From assembly GCA_018400625.1 (NCBI GenBank), contig JAGYMJ010000013.1, positions 1-8,689 on the forward strand: 8,689 nt of DNA, written 5' to 3'. A model generated the notes under the pieces. The model ran no database searches. It worked only from the letters and a program-made list of their open reading frames with translations, and had not been told where the DNA came from. The stretch is from Planctomycetota bacterium. GTDB lineage: Bacteria > Planctomycetota > Brocadiia > SM23-32. The position numbers and the translations under genes are program-made. This document shows positions 1 to 6,154 of the stretch, in pieces (within the stretch, counting starts at the first letter, position 1; each line of letters opens with the position of its first letter).

Positions 1-274
1 GTCCCCGCCGGGCGCTTCCGGGGAGGGGCGGGCAGGGCGCATTAACGGCTAAAGGTTGTTGTTACACGTTCGCAGCGTTTAATCTTCATTCCACCGGCAC
101 AAGGCACGGAGGGGATGCCACACAAGGTGCGATAGGATGCCACGTGGCCGAATTCCACTGATGCCGCGTGGCTAAAACGATGTGTCGTACCGAAGGGACA
201 AAAGTCCATTTCCGTCTGAAGCAAAACATGGGGAACAGTGTAGGTTTCCATCTGATGTTCACTTCTTCATCAAA
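1..274. other. Non-coding region downstream of lon, no convincing gene
   Basis: This stretch follows the lon stop codon. I see no hairpin followed by a T tract on the minus strand, so no intrinsic terminator for lon can be called. The first 40 bases are very G+C rich. Two short direct repeats read GATGCCACGTGGCC (136-149) and GATGCCGCGTGGCT (160-173), and a weaker third copy starts at 114. The first contains the perfect palindrome GCCACGTGGC (139-148). A 69-codon open frame on the minus strand (42-251) has no family I recognise and no good ribosome binding site, so I do not call it a gene. Bases 91-121 resemble 3916-3946 on the other strand (see findings). Confidence 0.5.
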
Positions 275-2713
275 TTAACCTTCCAAAGCAAGCGGAAGAA
301 TATCGTCTATCGTGCCGACAAAGTTGAAATCCAGCTTTTTTTTCGCCTGCCGGGGGATATCCGGCAGGTCTTTTTCATTTTGTTTTGGGAGAATTACGGT
401 ATCCAAACCTGCACTTTTGGCCGCGATCGCCTTTTCTTTTATACCGCCGACCGGCAGTACTTTCCCCCTAAGCGTTATCTCGCCGGTCATGCCGACATTA
501 TGTTTCAGTTTTTTATCGGTGCAAAGTGAAATCAGGGCTAAAGCCATGGTAATACCTGCGGAGGGGCCGTCTTTGGGGATTGCCCCGGCCGGAACATGGA
601 TATGGAAATCGTTGGTTTGGAACATTTTCGGATCAACGCCGAAACTGTCGGCGTGGGCCCTGATATAAGTGAGAGCAGCTTGTGCGCTCTCTTTCATCAC
701 ATCTCCGAGCTGTCCTGTCAGCGTTATCTTACCCTTTCCCTGCATTTTACTGGCCTCGACAAACATGACCATGCCGCCGGCCTGAGTCCATGCCAGGCCG
801 GTGGCCACGCCCGGTTCATTTACTCTTTCCGCCACTTCAGGCAGATATTGTGCGGGGCCAAGCATATTCGGAATATCGCGTTTCTTGACTCTGGCCCTTT
901 CTATCTCTTTTGCAGCGACTTTGCGCGCCACCTTGCGACACACTGATGCAATGTTGCGTTCCAGGTTCCTCACGCCGGCCTCCCGGGTATAAGAGCTAAT
1001 AATGCTGGAAAGTGCACCTTCAGTGAAGGAAAGGTTGGTATCGTCCAGCCCATGCGCTTCAATCTGTTTCGGTACCAGATATTTTTCCGCAATCTTCATC
1101 TTTTCCTCTTCGGTATAGCCCGCAAAATTCAGGATTTCCATACGGTCGCGCAGTGCGGGGGGGATAGTATCAGGTATGTTTGCCGTGCAAATGAACAAAA
1201 CTTCGGAAAGATCGAACGGCAAGTCGAGATACTGATCGGTGAAATTTTTATTTTGTTCAGGGTCTAAAGCTTCAAGCAGAGCGCTGGCCGGATCGCCTCT
1301 GAAATTCGAGCTCAACTTATCGACTTCGTCCAGCATGAATACCGGATTCTTGGAACGTGCTTTATTGATGCCGAGTATTAATTGCCCGGGAAGTGCGCCG
1401 ACATAAGTCCTGCGGTGCCCTTTTATCTCCGCTTCATCGTGCATACCCCCAAGAGAAACCCTGACATATTCCCGTCCGGTAGCGCGTGCAATGGATTTCC
1501 CGATGGAGGTTTTGCCCGTCCCCGGCGGGCCGACGAAACAGAGGATTGAGCCTTTCATGTCTTTTCTCAATTTTCGGACGGCCAGAAATTCTATAATCCG
1601 CTCTTTCACTTTGTCCAGCCCAAAATGATCTTCATCCAGGATGGTAGAGGCATTTTTCAGGTGCAAATTTTCTTCATTGCTTTCCTTCCAGGGCAGTTTG
1701 ATGAGCCAATCAAGGTAGGTTCTCACGACATTATATTCCGGACTTGCCGGATTGATGGATTCCAGACGCCCCAATTCATGTTCGGCTGCCTCTTCAACTG
1801 TCCGGGGCAGGTCTTTCTGTTGCAGTTGTTCCTTGATATCATCTATTTCGGCGCTGTGGGTGTCAGACTCCCCGAGTTCGTCTTTGATAGCCTTTAACTG
1901 GTGACGGAGAAAAAATTCCTTTTGCCCCCTGTTTATTTCGTCCCGGGCCTGGCGGCGAATCTTGTTCGTAATTTGTGCAAACTCCAGCTCTTTAGCAAGC
2001 AGACGGCCGACTTTTTCTATGCGTTCTTTTACATCAAAGGTTTCAAGCACGTCTTGTTTCTCTTCAGCCGGAACGTCGATGTGAGCGCAAACCATATCGG
2101 CAAGCCGACCGGGAGACTCCAGTTTTTCGACCAATGATTTCAGTTCTTCCGGGGCCCCGGGAACGCTTCCCAGGAGGGACAAAAATTGTTCCCTGACATT
2201 TCTGACCAAAGCTCCAATTTTATCTTCTTCTTCTATTTTTTCTTTTGGATAGGTAATTTTAGCCCACCAAAAACCATCATCTTTATAAATCTCTTCGAGC
2301 CTGGCCCTGTAAAGTCCCTGGATAATGAAGCTCATGGTACCATCGGAACCGCGGTTCATCTGGATTATCACGCAGAGAGTACCCACCGAATAGAGATCAT
2401 CTTTGGATTCAGCCTGACCGCTTTCCGTTTTGGTCGCTGTGGATATGAAAAGCTTATCGTTCATTACGATCTTATCGAGCAGTTTCTTGTGATGCTCTTC
2501 TTGAACCTCTTCAGGAAGAGCCATGCCGGGGAAGATCACATTATCACTTCCCGGGAAGACGGGAACTCTTTCCGGGAGCTTACGGGTCAGATTAGCCGTC
2601 TCTTCATCCTGCCCCCCGTTTTCATCCCCCGGAACATTTCCGTCCGGGGCAGGGTCAGACATCATTGCATCGGTATAATCCTCTTTTTCTGTTTTCATGT
2701 TGTTGTTATTCAA
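275..2713 (-). CDS. lon: ATP-dependent protease Lon (class S16, LonA type)
   Basis: Lon is a cytosolic hexameric AAA+ protease that unfolds and degrades damaged and short-lived regulatory proteins. Starting from the TTG at 2711-2713 the protein has 812 residues, usual for LonA. In order there are an acidic low-complexity N-terminal tail (about 1-42), the Lon substrate-binding domain (about 45-240), a coiled helical linker, the AAA+ module and the C-terminal protease domain. The Walker A motif GPPGTGKT is at about 395-402 and Walker B (FMLDE) ends at D462/E463. The catalytic dyad is Ser718 in the GPSAG motif and Lys761 in the KEK motif, separated by the 43 residues expected from the family. 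All core residues are intact. The frame extends upstream to a GTG (2720-2722), but that codon is part of the Shine-Dalgarno sequence AAGAGGTG (2720-2727), so the TTG six bases downstream fits better. An ATG at 2696-2698 is a third option but lies too far from the site. The gene follows hsp20 in the same operon. Confidence 0.97.
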   Translation of the reverse strand: MNNNNMKTEKEDYTDAMMSDPAPDGNVPGDENGGQDEETANLTRKLPERVPVFPGSDNVIFPGMALPEEVQEEHHKKLLDKIVMNDKLFISTATKTESGQAESKDDLYSVGTLCVIIQMNRGSDGTMSFIIQGLYRARLEEIYKDDGFWWAKITYPKEKIEEEDKIGALVRNVREQFLSLLGSVPGAPEELKSLVEKLESPGRLADMVCAHIDVPAEEKQDVLETFDVKERIEKVGRLLAKELEFAQITNKIRRQARDEINRGQKEFFLRHQLKAIKDELGESDTHSAEIDDIKEQLQQKDLPRTVEEAAEHELGRLESINPASPEYNVVRTYLDWLIKLPWKESNEENLHLKNASTILDEDHFGLDKVKERIIEFLAVRKLRKDMKGSILCFVGPPGTGKTSIGKSIARATGREYVRVSLGGMHDEAEIKGHRRTYVGALPGQLILGINKARSKNPVFMLDEVDKLSSNFRGDPASALLEALDPEQNKNFTDQYLDLPFDLSEVLFICTANIPDTIPPALRDRMEILNFAGYTEEEKMKIAEKYLVPKQIEAHGLDDTNLSFTEGALSSIISSYTREAGVRNLERNIASVCRKVARKVAAKEIERARVKKRDIPNMLGPAQYLPEVAERVNEPGVATGLAWTQAGGMVMFVEASKMQGKGKITLTGQLGDVMKESAQAALTYIRAHADSFGVDPKMFQTNDFHIHVPAGAIPKDGPSAGITMALALISLCTDKKLKHNVGMTGEITLRGKVLPVGGIKEKAIAAKSAGLDTVILPKQNEKDLPDIPRQAKKKLDFNFVGTIDDILPLALEG

Positions 2714-2719
2714 TGACAG

Positions 2720-2727
2720 CACCTCTT
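2720..2727 (-). promoter_or_regulatory. Shine-Dalgarno site that decides the lon start
   Basis: On the minus strand the sequence AAGAGGTG overlaps the hsp20 stop codon (2726-2728) and contains the upstream in-frame GTG of lon. A ribosome bound here would place the TTG at 2711-2713 six bases downstream, a normal spacing. The overlap of stop codon and binding site suggests that lon translation is coupled to that of hsp20. The motif is seen directly; its use is inferred. Confidence 0.65.
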
Positions 2728-3142
2728 AAAATGTAATTTTTATCGCATGTTTGCTTTCATGCCTTTTCTTTTTTTTAGGGATAGATACCTTGAGAAGTCC
2801 TTTATCGTAACGAACCCTGGTGTTTTCAGAATCGAGTGGGATTTGTGTTTTTATAACTCTTTTAAACCGTCCACTTCTTATTTCCATTTGATGGTAAGCG
2901 ATTGTCGATGCATCCTTTTGGAAATTTCGGTAGCCCATAATTGCGATACCATCCAAAAGAAACCTGATCCTGACGTCTTCTGTGTCAATGCCTGCTATGG
3001 ACATCTTAATCACTAAATAATCCTCCGTTTCATAAACATCGGTCGGAGGAGCCCACGTGTTTTCAAGGTCGTACTTTATTGAAGTTCTGTCAGGTTGCTG
3101 GGCGGGATAAATGTAAAATCTTAACCTTCCTGTTGAACTCAT
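2726..3142 (-). CDS. Small heat-shock protein, Hsp20/alpha-crystallin family
   Basis: Small heat-shock proteins are ATP-independent holdases that form cytosolic oligomers and keep unfolding proteins soluble for refolding or degradation. The 138-residue length is typical. A short N-terminal arm (1-30) is followed by an alpha-crystallin domain at about 31-123, opening with PPTDVYETEDYLVIKMSIAG and ending with the G-L-L-K-V-S-I-P strand (115-122) that matches the conserved G-x-L motif. A basic segment (123-131) leads to a C-terminal I-K-I (134-136), the I-x-I tail that docks into a neighbouring subunit. The ATG at 3140-3142 has a good binding site, TTAGGAGA (3151-3158). Only two bases separate the stop codon from the GTG in frame with lon, so the two genes surely form one operon, first in order. 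Pairing a holdase with Lon suggests a stress-response transcript. I cannot tell which paralogue this is. Confidence 0.95.
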   Translation of the reverse strand: MSSTGRLRFYIYPAQQPDRTSIKYDLENTWAPPTDVYETEDYLVIKMSIAGIDTEDVRIRFLLDGIAIMGYRNFQKDASTIAYHQMEIRSGRFKRVIKTQIPLDSENTRVRYDKGLLKVSIPKKKKRHESKHAIKITF

Positions 3143-3150
3143 GTTAATTA

Positions 3151-3158
3151 TCTCCTAA
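3151..3158 (-). promoter_or_regulatory. Ribosome binding site of hsp20
   Basis: The minus strand reads TTAGGAGA, with eight bases between it and the ATG at 3140-3142. It is a near-consensus Shine-Dalgarno sequence and supports this ATG as the start. Confidence 0.75.
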
Positions 3159-3244
3159 GAGCCATCAAATTTTGCAATCAACGATTAGAGACATTTATGC
3201 GTTTTCATTCGGATCAGAGCTTTCTCCCGGTTCCGTTCCAAAGC

Positions 3245-3260
3245 GGCACTCACCGTGCCG
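3245..3260 (-). promoter_or_regulatory. Candidate sigma-54-like promoter upstream of hsp20-lon
   Basis: On the minus strand this site reads CGGCACGGTGAGTGCC. The sigma-54 consensus is TGGCACG, four variable bases, then TTGC, with GG and GC ten bases apart. Here GG and GC are exactly ten bases apart, and the GGCACG and TGC parts match. The first T of the -24 element and the first T of the -12 element are missing. Transcription would start near 3235 and leave a leader of roughly 90 bases before hsp20. The site coincides with a perfect hairpin (3243-3261, stem GCGGCAC/GTGCCGC, loop TCACC), so the match could be a by-product of that palindrome. I found no better sigma-70 or CIRCE site. A small dyad CGGT-CTTA-ACCG (3303-3314) lies upstream of it. 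Confidence 0.3.
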
Positions 3261-3677
3261 CACTCCACAGTAGCTCTTTGGGGCACTCAGCACCATTTGT
3301 ACCGGTCTTAACCGAAAAGAACCCCAAAAAATATATCCTCTCTTTCTTTCCGCTGAATTAAACAGAGCAAAAAGAATGCCGTTGATGTTCAATATCGATA
3401 AGAAAACAATGAGTGGGGGTTAAAGCCTGTATGGTGGGTAAAGTGTTTTTTTCATCAAGATGCTGAAATATGCCATTGTGACAGTTCGCTTTTTAATGAT
3501 TGCTCTATTGACATGGTATTTGTACATCAGTTGTTTTCTGAATATTATGTTTTCGAGGAAAAATTTGACCAGGATTCTCCGCGTTATCAGAGAATCCGCT
3601 CCGAAAACAGGGCGCCTTATTGCGCAGTCGGTTTTTTGCCACCGCCGGCCCTTTGCCGGTGGGGGAGGGAAGCCTAA

Positions 3678-3806
3678 CAGTCTGGCCGAAAAGCCTGCAG
3701 CAGGCTCGTAGTGAGCCTTTTCAAGGGCTTAAGAGTCCGGAAAATGTCGCGCAAAGCCGGGGACGCTCGAAAGCGTCCACTACGAGCCGGATTTTCGGCC
3801 GGGCTG
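3678..3806. repeat. Large imperfect inverted repeat, possible dispersed palindromic element
   Basis: The left arm GGCCGAAAA (3684-3692) pairs perfectly with TTTTCGGCC (3792-3800). After one mismatch and two more pairs there is a seven-base bulge, then GGCTCGTAGTG (3703-3713) pairs perfectly with CACTACGAGCC (3778-3788). Outside, 3678-3683 and 3801-3806 add six pairs if G-U is allowed, which works only in plus-strand RNA. Nested hairpins occur inside: GCCTGC/GCAGGC (3693-3705), AGCC/GGCT (3714-3729) and GGACGCT/AGCGTCC with a CGAA loop (3761-3778). The result is a branched structure of about 130 bases without a coding frame I trust. It could be a REP- or MITE-like intergenic repeat or a structured RNA. 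Only one copy is in the window, so dispersal is unproven. Confidence 0.6.
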
Positions 3807-3852
3807 CCGGGGCGAACGAACACGATGAGAATCACACGGAGACACAATAAAC

Positions 3853-3881
3853 TTGACGATCGATCTGATTTCGTCTATTCT
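3853..3881 (+). promoter_or_regulatory. Candidate sigma-70-like promoter for the CE15-like gene
   Basis: TTGACG (3853-3858) matches the -35 consensus at five of six positions. TATTCT (3876-3881) matches the -10 consensus at four of six, with an optimal 17-base spacer between them. Transcription would start near 3888 and give a leader of about 110 bases that contains a stem-loop (3896-3978). This is the best such match I found upstream of the gene, but two hexamers of this quality can occur by chance in A+T-rich DNA. Confidence 0.35.
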
Positions 3882-3895
3882 TTATCTTTTATCAA

Positions 3896-3978
3896 GTAAA
3901 TATTCAGTAAAACAGGTGGTTTTCCTACCGAGTCCTGTGCCGGTGGTGATGTAAGGACGCACTTGACTGAATACTTAC
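3896..3978 (+). promoter_or_regulatory. Long-range stem in the leader of the CE15-like gene
   Basis: GTAAATATTCAGT (3896-3908) is complementary to ACTGAATACTTAC (3966-3978) at 12 of 13 positions. The enclosed 57 bases can form a smaller stem ACAGG/CCTGT (3912-3916 and 3934-3938). The outer stem ends seven bases before the GGAG Shine-Dalgarno core (3985-3988), so folding could affect ribosome access. It does not match any riboswitch consensus I know (cobalamin, TPP, SAM, glycine and preQ1 were considered). Whether it is regulatory or just the remnant of an inverted repeat is open. Confidence 0.4.
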
Positions 3979-3997
3979 CCTGACGGAGAAATAAAAG

Positions 3998-5200
3998 ATG
4001 AATGCAAAAAATCAAAATACGAGCTATCCGACTGAACCGGCGTTGAAGAAGGGAGAATTGCCCGACCCATTCACCATGCCGGGAGAAGGCAGGGTTTCGA
4101 CGGAAAAACAATGGATCAGGCGATCCCGCGCATGGCGGAAAATGATTGTTGATATGGAATACGGTGGGATGCCCCCGGCGCCCGATTCCATCCGTGTTGA
4201 GTCCCTCTGCCACAATACGGCGAAACGCCTGTCCGGAAGGCCCAACAACTGGTCTTATCGTATTCATTGCTTCGGCGGTGAGCGGCCGTTCAGCTTCTGC
4301 GTCCGGATGCTGTTCCCGAAAACATCCGCACCTGTTCCTGTAATTATTGACGGGGACGGATGCTGGTGGAATATGTCTGACGAGGTGGTTCAGCGTGTCA
4401 TCGACAGTGGATGCGGTTTGCTTTTATTCAATCGGACCGAGATGGCTGAAGACCTGGGTTACTCCGGTGTTCCGGATAAAACACAACGCAGCGGCGGTAT
4501 TTACGACATATATCCCGGACACACGTTCGGCGCTCTGTCGGCCTGGGCCTGGGGCTTTCACCGGTGCGTGGATTTTTTGCATCAACAGCCCTATATTGAC
4601 TCTGCGCGCGTTGCGGTGACCGGTCATTCACGCGGCGGTAAAACCGCCCTGCTGGCCGGAGTGACCGACGAGCGTATCACGCTGGTCAATGACAACGCCT
4701 CCTGTGCGGGTGGAAGCCCGGTTTTTCGCTATGTAGGGGACAGCGGCGAGACACTCAACATCATCAATTCATTCCCCTCATGGTTCGGATCGGGTCTGAA
4801 ACAATATCTCGGCAGGGAGGAGGATATACCGTTCGACCAGCATTGCCTTCTTGCCACCGTGGCGCCGCGTCCACTTCTTCTTACTTTTGCAGGTGATGAC
4901 CGCTGGTCGAATCCGGAGGGAATGGTTCAGAGCGCCTGGGCGGCCCGCGAGGTCTATCGTTTTCTGGATCGTCCGGATGATCTTGCGTTTCATCTCCGCC
5001 CTGGTCAGCATTCACATTCCCTTGAAGACTGGGAGGTGCTGCTCGATTTTATCGGATGGAAGTGGCAGGGCAAGACGCCCAAAGCACCCTTCAACAGGCA
5101 TCCTTACCGCCACATGCAGCCGGCTTTTTCCTGGAGAGCGCCAAAAGAGAATATAAATCCTCAGAACTCAATATCAAAAACCGGGCCAAACACAAATTAA
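3998..5200 (+). CDS. CE15/glucuronoyl-esterase-like alpha/beta hydrolase
   Basis: CE15 enzymes cleave the ester between glucuronic acid on xylan and lignin alcohols; relatives are often annotated as acetyl xylan esterases. This 400-residue protein has an alpha/beta-hydrolase core. The nucleophile elbow GHSRGGK (209-215) puts Ser211 as nucleophile and resembles the family's G-x-S-R-x-G-K. It is followed by the family-like ALLAGVTDERITLV stretch and an A-G-G loop (237-239). His338 in G-Q-H-S (336-339), before LEDWEVLLDF, fits the catalytic histidine. Where typical CE15 proteins have the acid in a Q-E-S motif, this one has N-A-S (233-235), so the canonical Glu is Ala234. Asp300 or Asp301 in AGDDRWSNPEG may serve instead, the usual acid position in other alpha/beta hydrolases. 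The N terminus is polar with no signal peptide, whereas CE15 enzymes are usually secreted. The start ATG has GGAG nine bases upstream. The gene is monocistronic and converges with the aldo/keto reductase gene. Fold and family are fairly sure; the substrate is unknown. Confidence 0.82.
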   Translation: MNAKNQNTSYPTEPALKKGELPDPFTMPGEGRVSTEKQWIRRSRAWRKMIVDMEYGGMPPAPDSIRVESLCHNTAKRLSGRPNNWSYRIHCFGGERPFSFCVRMLFPKTSAPVPVIIDGDGCWWNMSDEVVQRVIDSGCGLLLFNRTEMAEDLGYSGVPDKTQRSGGIYDIYPGHTFGALSAWAWGFHRCVDFLHQQPYIDSARVAVTGHSRGGKTALLAGVTDERITLVNDNASCAGGSPVFRYVGDSGETLNIINSFPSWFGSGLKQYLGREEDIPFDQHCLLATVAPRPLLLTFAGDDRWSNPEGMVQSAWAAREVYRFLDRPDDLAFHLRPGQHSHSLEDWEVLLDFIGWKWQGKTPKAPFNRHPYRHMQPAFSWRAPKENINPQNSISKTGPNTN

Positions 5201-5206
5201 TCCGAT

Positions 5207-6154
5207 TTATTGAATCCTAAAATCCCGTTCCAGTTTTTTCCATACGTCCCCCGGGATTTCATCAATCACCGAGGAGGCCAGCTCTTCGACATGTTCCGGT
5301 GTGACCGTTCCGGTAAGGACGACAGCTATACGTTTTTCGCGTAAGCAATAGTTCAGGGCGAGACTCATCAGTTTTATGCCGTGATGCTCAGCCCATCGCT
5401 TCAACTCAATGATTTTATTGAAATCCTGAAGAGTTTTTTGATTGATATTTTGATGTTCCTTTTTAACGTTATCAATAATTTCTTCGGCCTGGTTGGAAAG
5501 AAGTCCGCGCAGAATAGGGGTTCCGAGTATAATGCCTGTATCATGTTTTTCTGCAAGGGGAAAAAGCTCATGGCGGGCGGATTGCCTGAGCAGGTTGAAG
5601 TCGCTATGCGTGAGTATCGTATCGAAATCACCGTGTGTTATAGCACGTTTCAGGAGTTGGTGATCACGGACTCCGAGCCCGATGGCGCGGATAATTCCCT
5701 GGTTTTTAAGGTCTTTGAGTGCAGAAAGGGCGGCGCCGGGCTTGAGCGATGGTTCTAAATCTTTTGGATCGTGAATCTGCATCAGATCGATAGTATCAGT
5801 ATTGAGCAGATCAAGACTGCGTTCGACACTTTTATATGTCCATTCAGAACTGTGACGATCCCCCTGACACCCGTCGGGTGGGGGGCCGGTACCGGTTTTG
5901 GAAGCTAAAAAAAACTTGTCGCGAAGATTCGGATTTTGTTTGAACGCCAATCCTATCTTGCGTTCACTGTCACCATAGTGCGGGGAGGTGTCGATGTAGT
6001 CGATATCAAACCTGGCTGCGCGTTCAACAACGGCTGCGGCCTGCTCATCGTCAGAGTATTGAAGGGCGGCTCCTCCGATTCCTACCGGGGGAACCATAAA
6101 GTTTGTCCTGCCCAACCTGCGGTGAGGCCGTTGTGAGATGGATAATTTATCCAT
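5207..6154 (-). CDS. Aldo/keto reductase
   Basis: Aldo/keto reductases are cytosolic TIM-barrel enzymes that use NAD(P)H to interconvert carbonyls and alcohols. The 315-residue length is usual. The protein opens with the family-typical R-R-L-G-R-T (12-17). The catalytic tetrad is complete: Asp55 and Tyr60 in YIDTSPHYGDSE (53-64), Lys86 in ASKTG, and His128 in QIHDP. Late motifs include AIGLGVRD (157-164) and the LALNYCL helix. The pattern resembles the D-threo-aldose/L-fucose dehydrogenase-like branch, but I cannot fix the substrate. The ATG (6152-6154) lies inside the end of the upstream phosphatase gene: the shared bases ATGGATAA are start for one and stop for the other. The sequence GAGAGG six bases before the ATG is a good binding site, so translation is coupled. 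It is the last gene of its operon, and its stop lies six bases from that of the convergent esterase gene, with no terminator between. Confidence 0.95.
   Translation of the reverse strand: MDKLSISQRPHRRLGRTNFMVPPVGIGGAALQYSDDEQAAAVVERAARFDIDYIDTSPHYGDSERKIGLAFKQNPNLRDKFFLASKTGTGPPPDGCQGDRHSSEWTYKSVERSLDLLNTDTIDLMQIHDPKDLEPSLKPGAALSALKDLKNQGIIRAIGLGVRDHQLLKRAITHGDFDTILTHSDFNLLRQSARHELFPLAEKHDTGIILGTPILRGLLSNQAEEIIDNVKKEHQNINQKTLQDFNKIIELKRWAEHHGIKLMSLALNYCLREKRIAVVLTGTVTPEHVEELASSVIDEIPGDVWKKLERDFRIQ

Larger units (their letters stand above)
3143..3997. other. 855-base divergent intergenic region
   Basis: This region separates hsp20-lon (minus) from the CE15-like gene (plus). Reading left to right it holds the hsp20 ribosome binding site, a palindromic sigma-54-like site, and three copies of GAGTGC on the minus strand (3246-3251, 3260-3265 and 3283-3288). 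About 3300-3560 has no structure I can name apart from a seven-T run (3446-3452). Next come a perfect 8-base inverted repeat GGATTCTC/GAGAATCC (3572-3579 and 3590-3597), a G+C-rich hairpin (3642-3662), the large inverted repeat at 3678-3806, and a sigma-70-like promoter and structured leader for the plus-strand gene. Open frames in it lack ribosome binding sites and recognisable domains. No transposase, tRNA or phage gene is present. Confidence 0.7.

Noticed and set aside
42..251. 69-codon open frame on the minus strand just after lon
   Set aside because: No recognisable domain, weak upstream binding site, and it runs through short repeats. The cysteine-rich composition looks like non-coding DNA read in one frame.
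2186..2716. 176-codon plus-strand frame opposite the start of lon
   Set aside because: Antisense shadow of lon. The lon frame has complete family motifs, and this one is phenylalanine- and histidine-rich with no domain.
3195..3392. 65-codon open frame on the minus strand upstream of hsp20
   Set aside because: It begins at a TTG with no Shine-Dalgarno sequence, spans the palindromic promoter-like site and resembles no family.
3195..3392. Group II intron or retron remnant, suggested by GTGCGGCACGGTGAG-like text
   Set aside because: No domain V hairpin with the expected pairing and no reverse transcriptase fragment nearby.
3143..3460. CIRCE (HrcA) operator upstream of hsp20
   Set aside because: Only GAGTGC half-site cores are present; no TTAGCACTC arm at the nine-base spacing.
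3642..3662. G+C-rich hairpin next to a run of six T as a terminator
   Set aside because: On the plus strand the T run precedes the hairpin, and on the minus strand the bases after it are A, so neither direction gives the terminator arrangement.
3460..3711. 83-codon plus-strand frame with a hydrophobic N-terminal part
   Set aside because: A possible membrane segment, but there is no ribosome binding site, the end runs into the inverted repeat, and the second half is compositionally unlike a protein.
3875..4267. 130-codon antisense frame over the start of the esterase gene
   Set aside because: Shadow of the esterase coding frame and its leader; no homologous family recognised.
5219..5259. Inverted repeat AAATCCCG/CGGGATTT near the convergent stop codons as a bidirectional terminator
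   Set aside because: The loop is 24 bases, it lies inside the reductase coding region, and no T tract follows on the plus strand.
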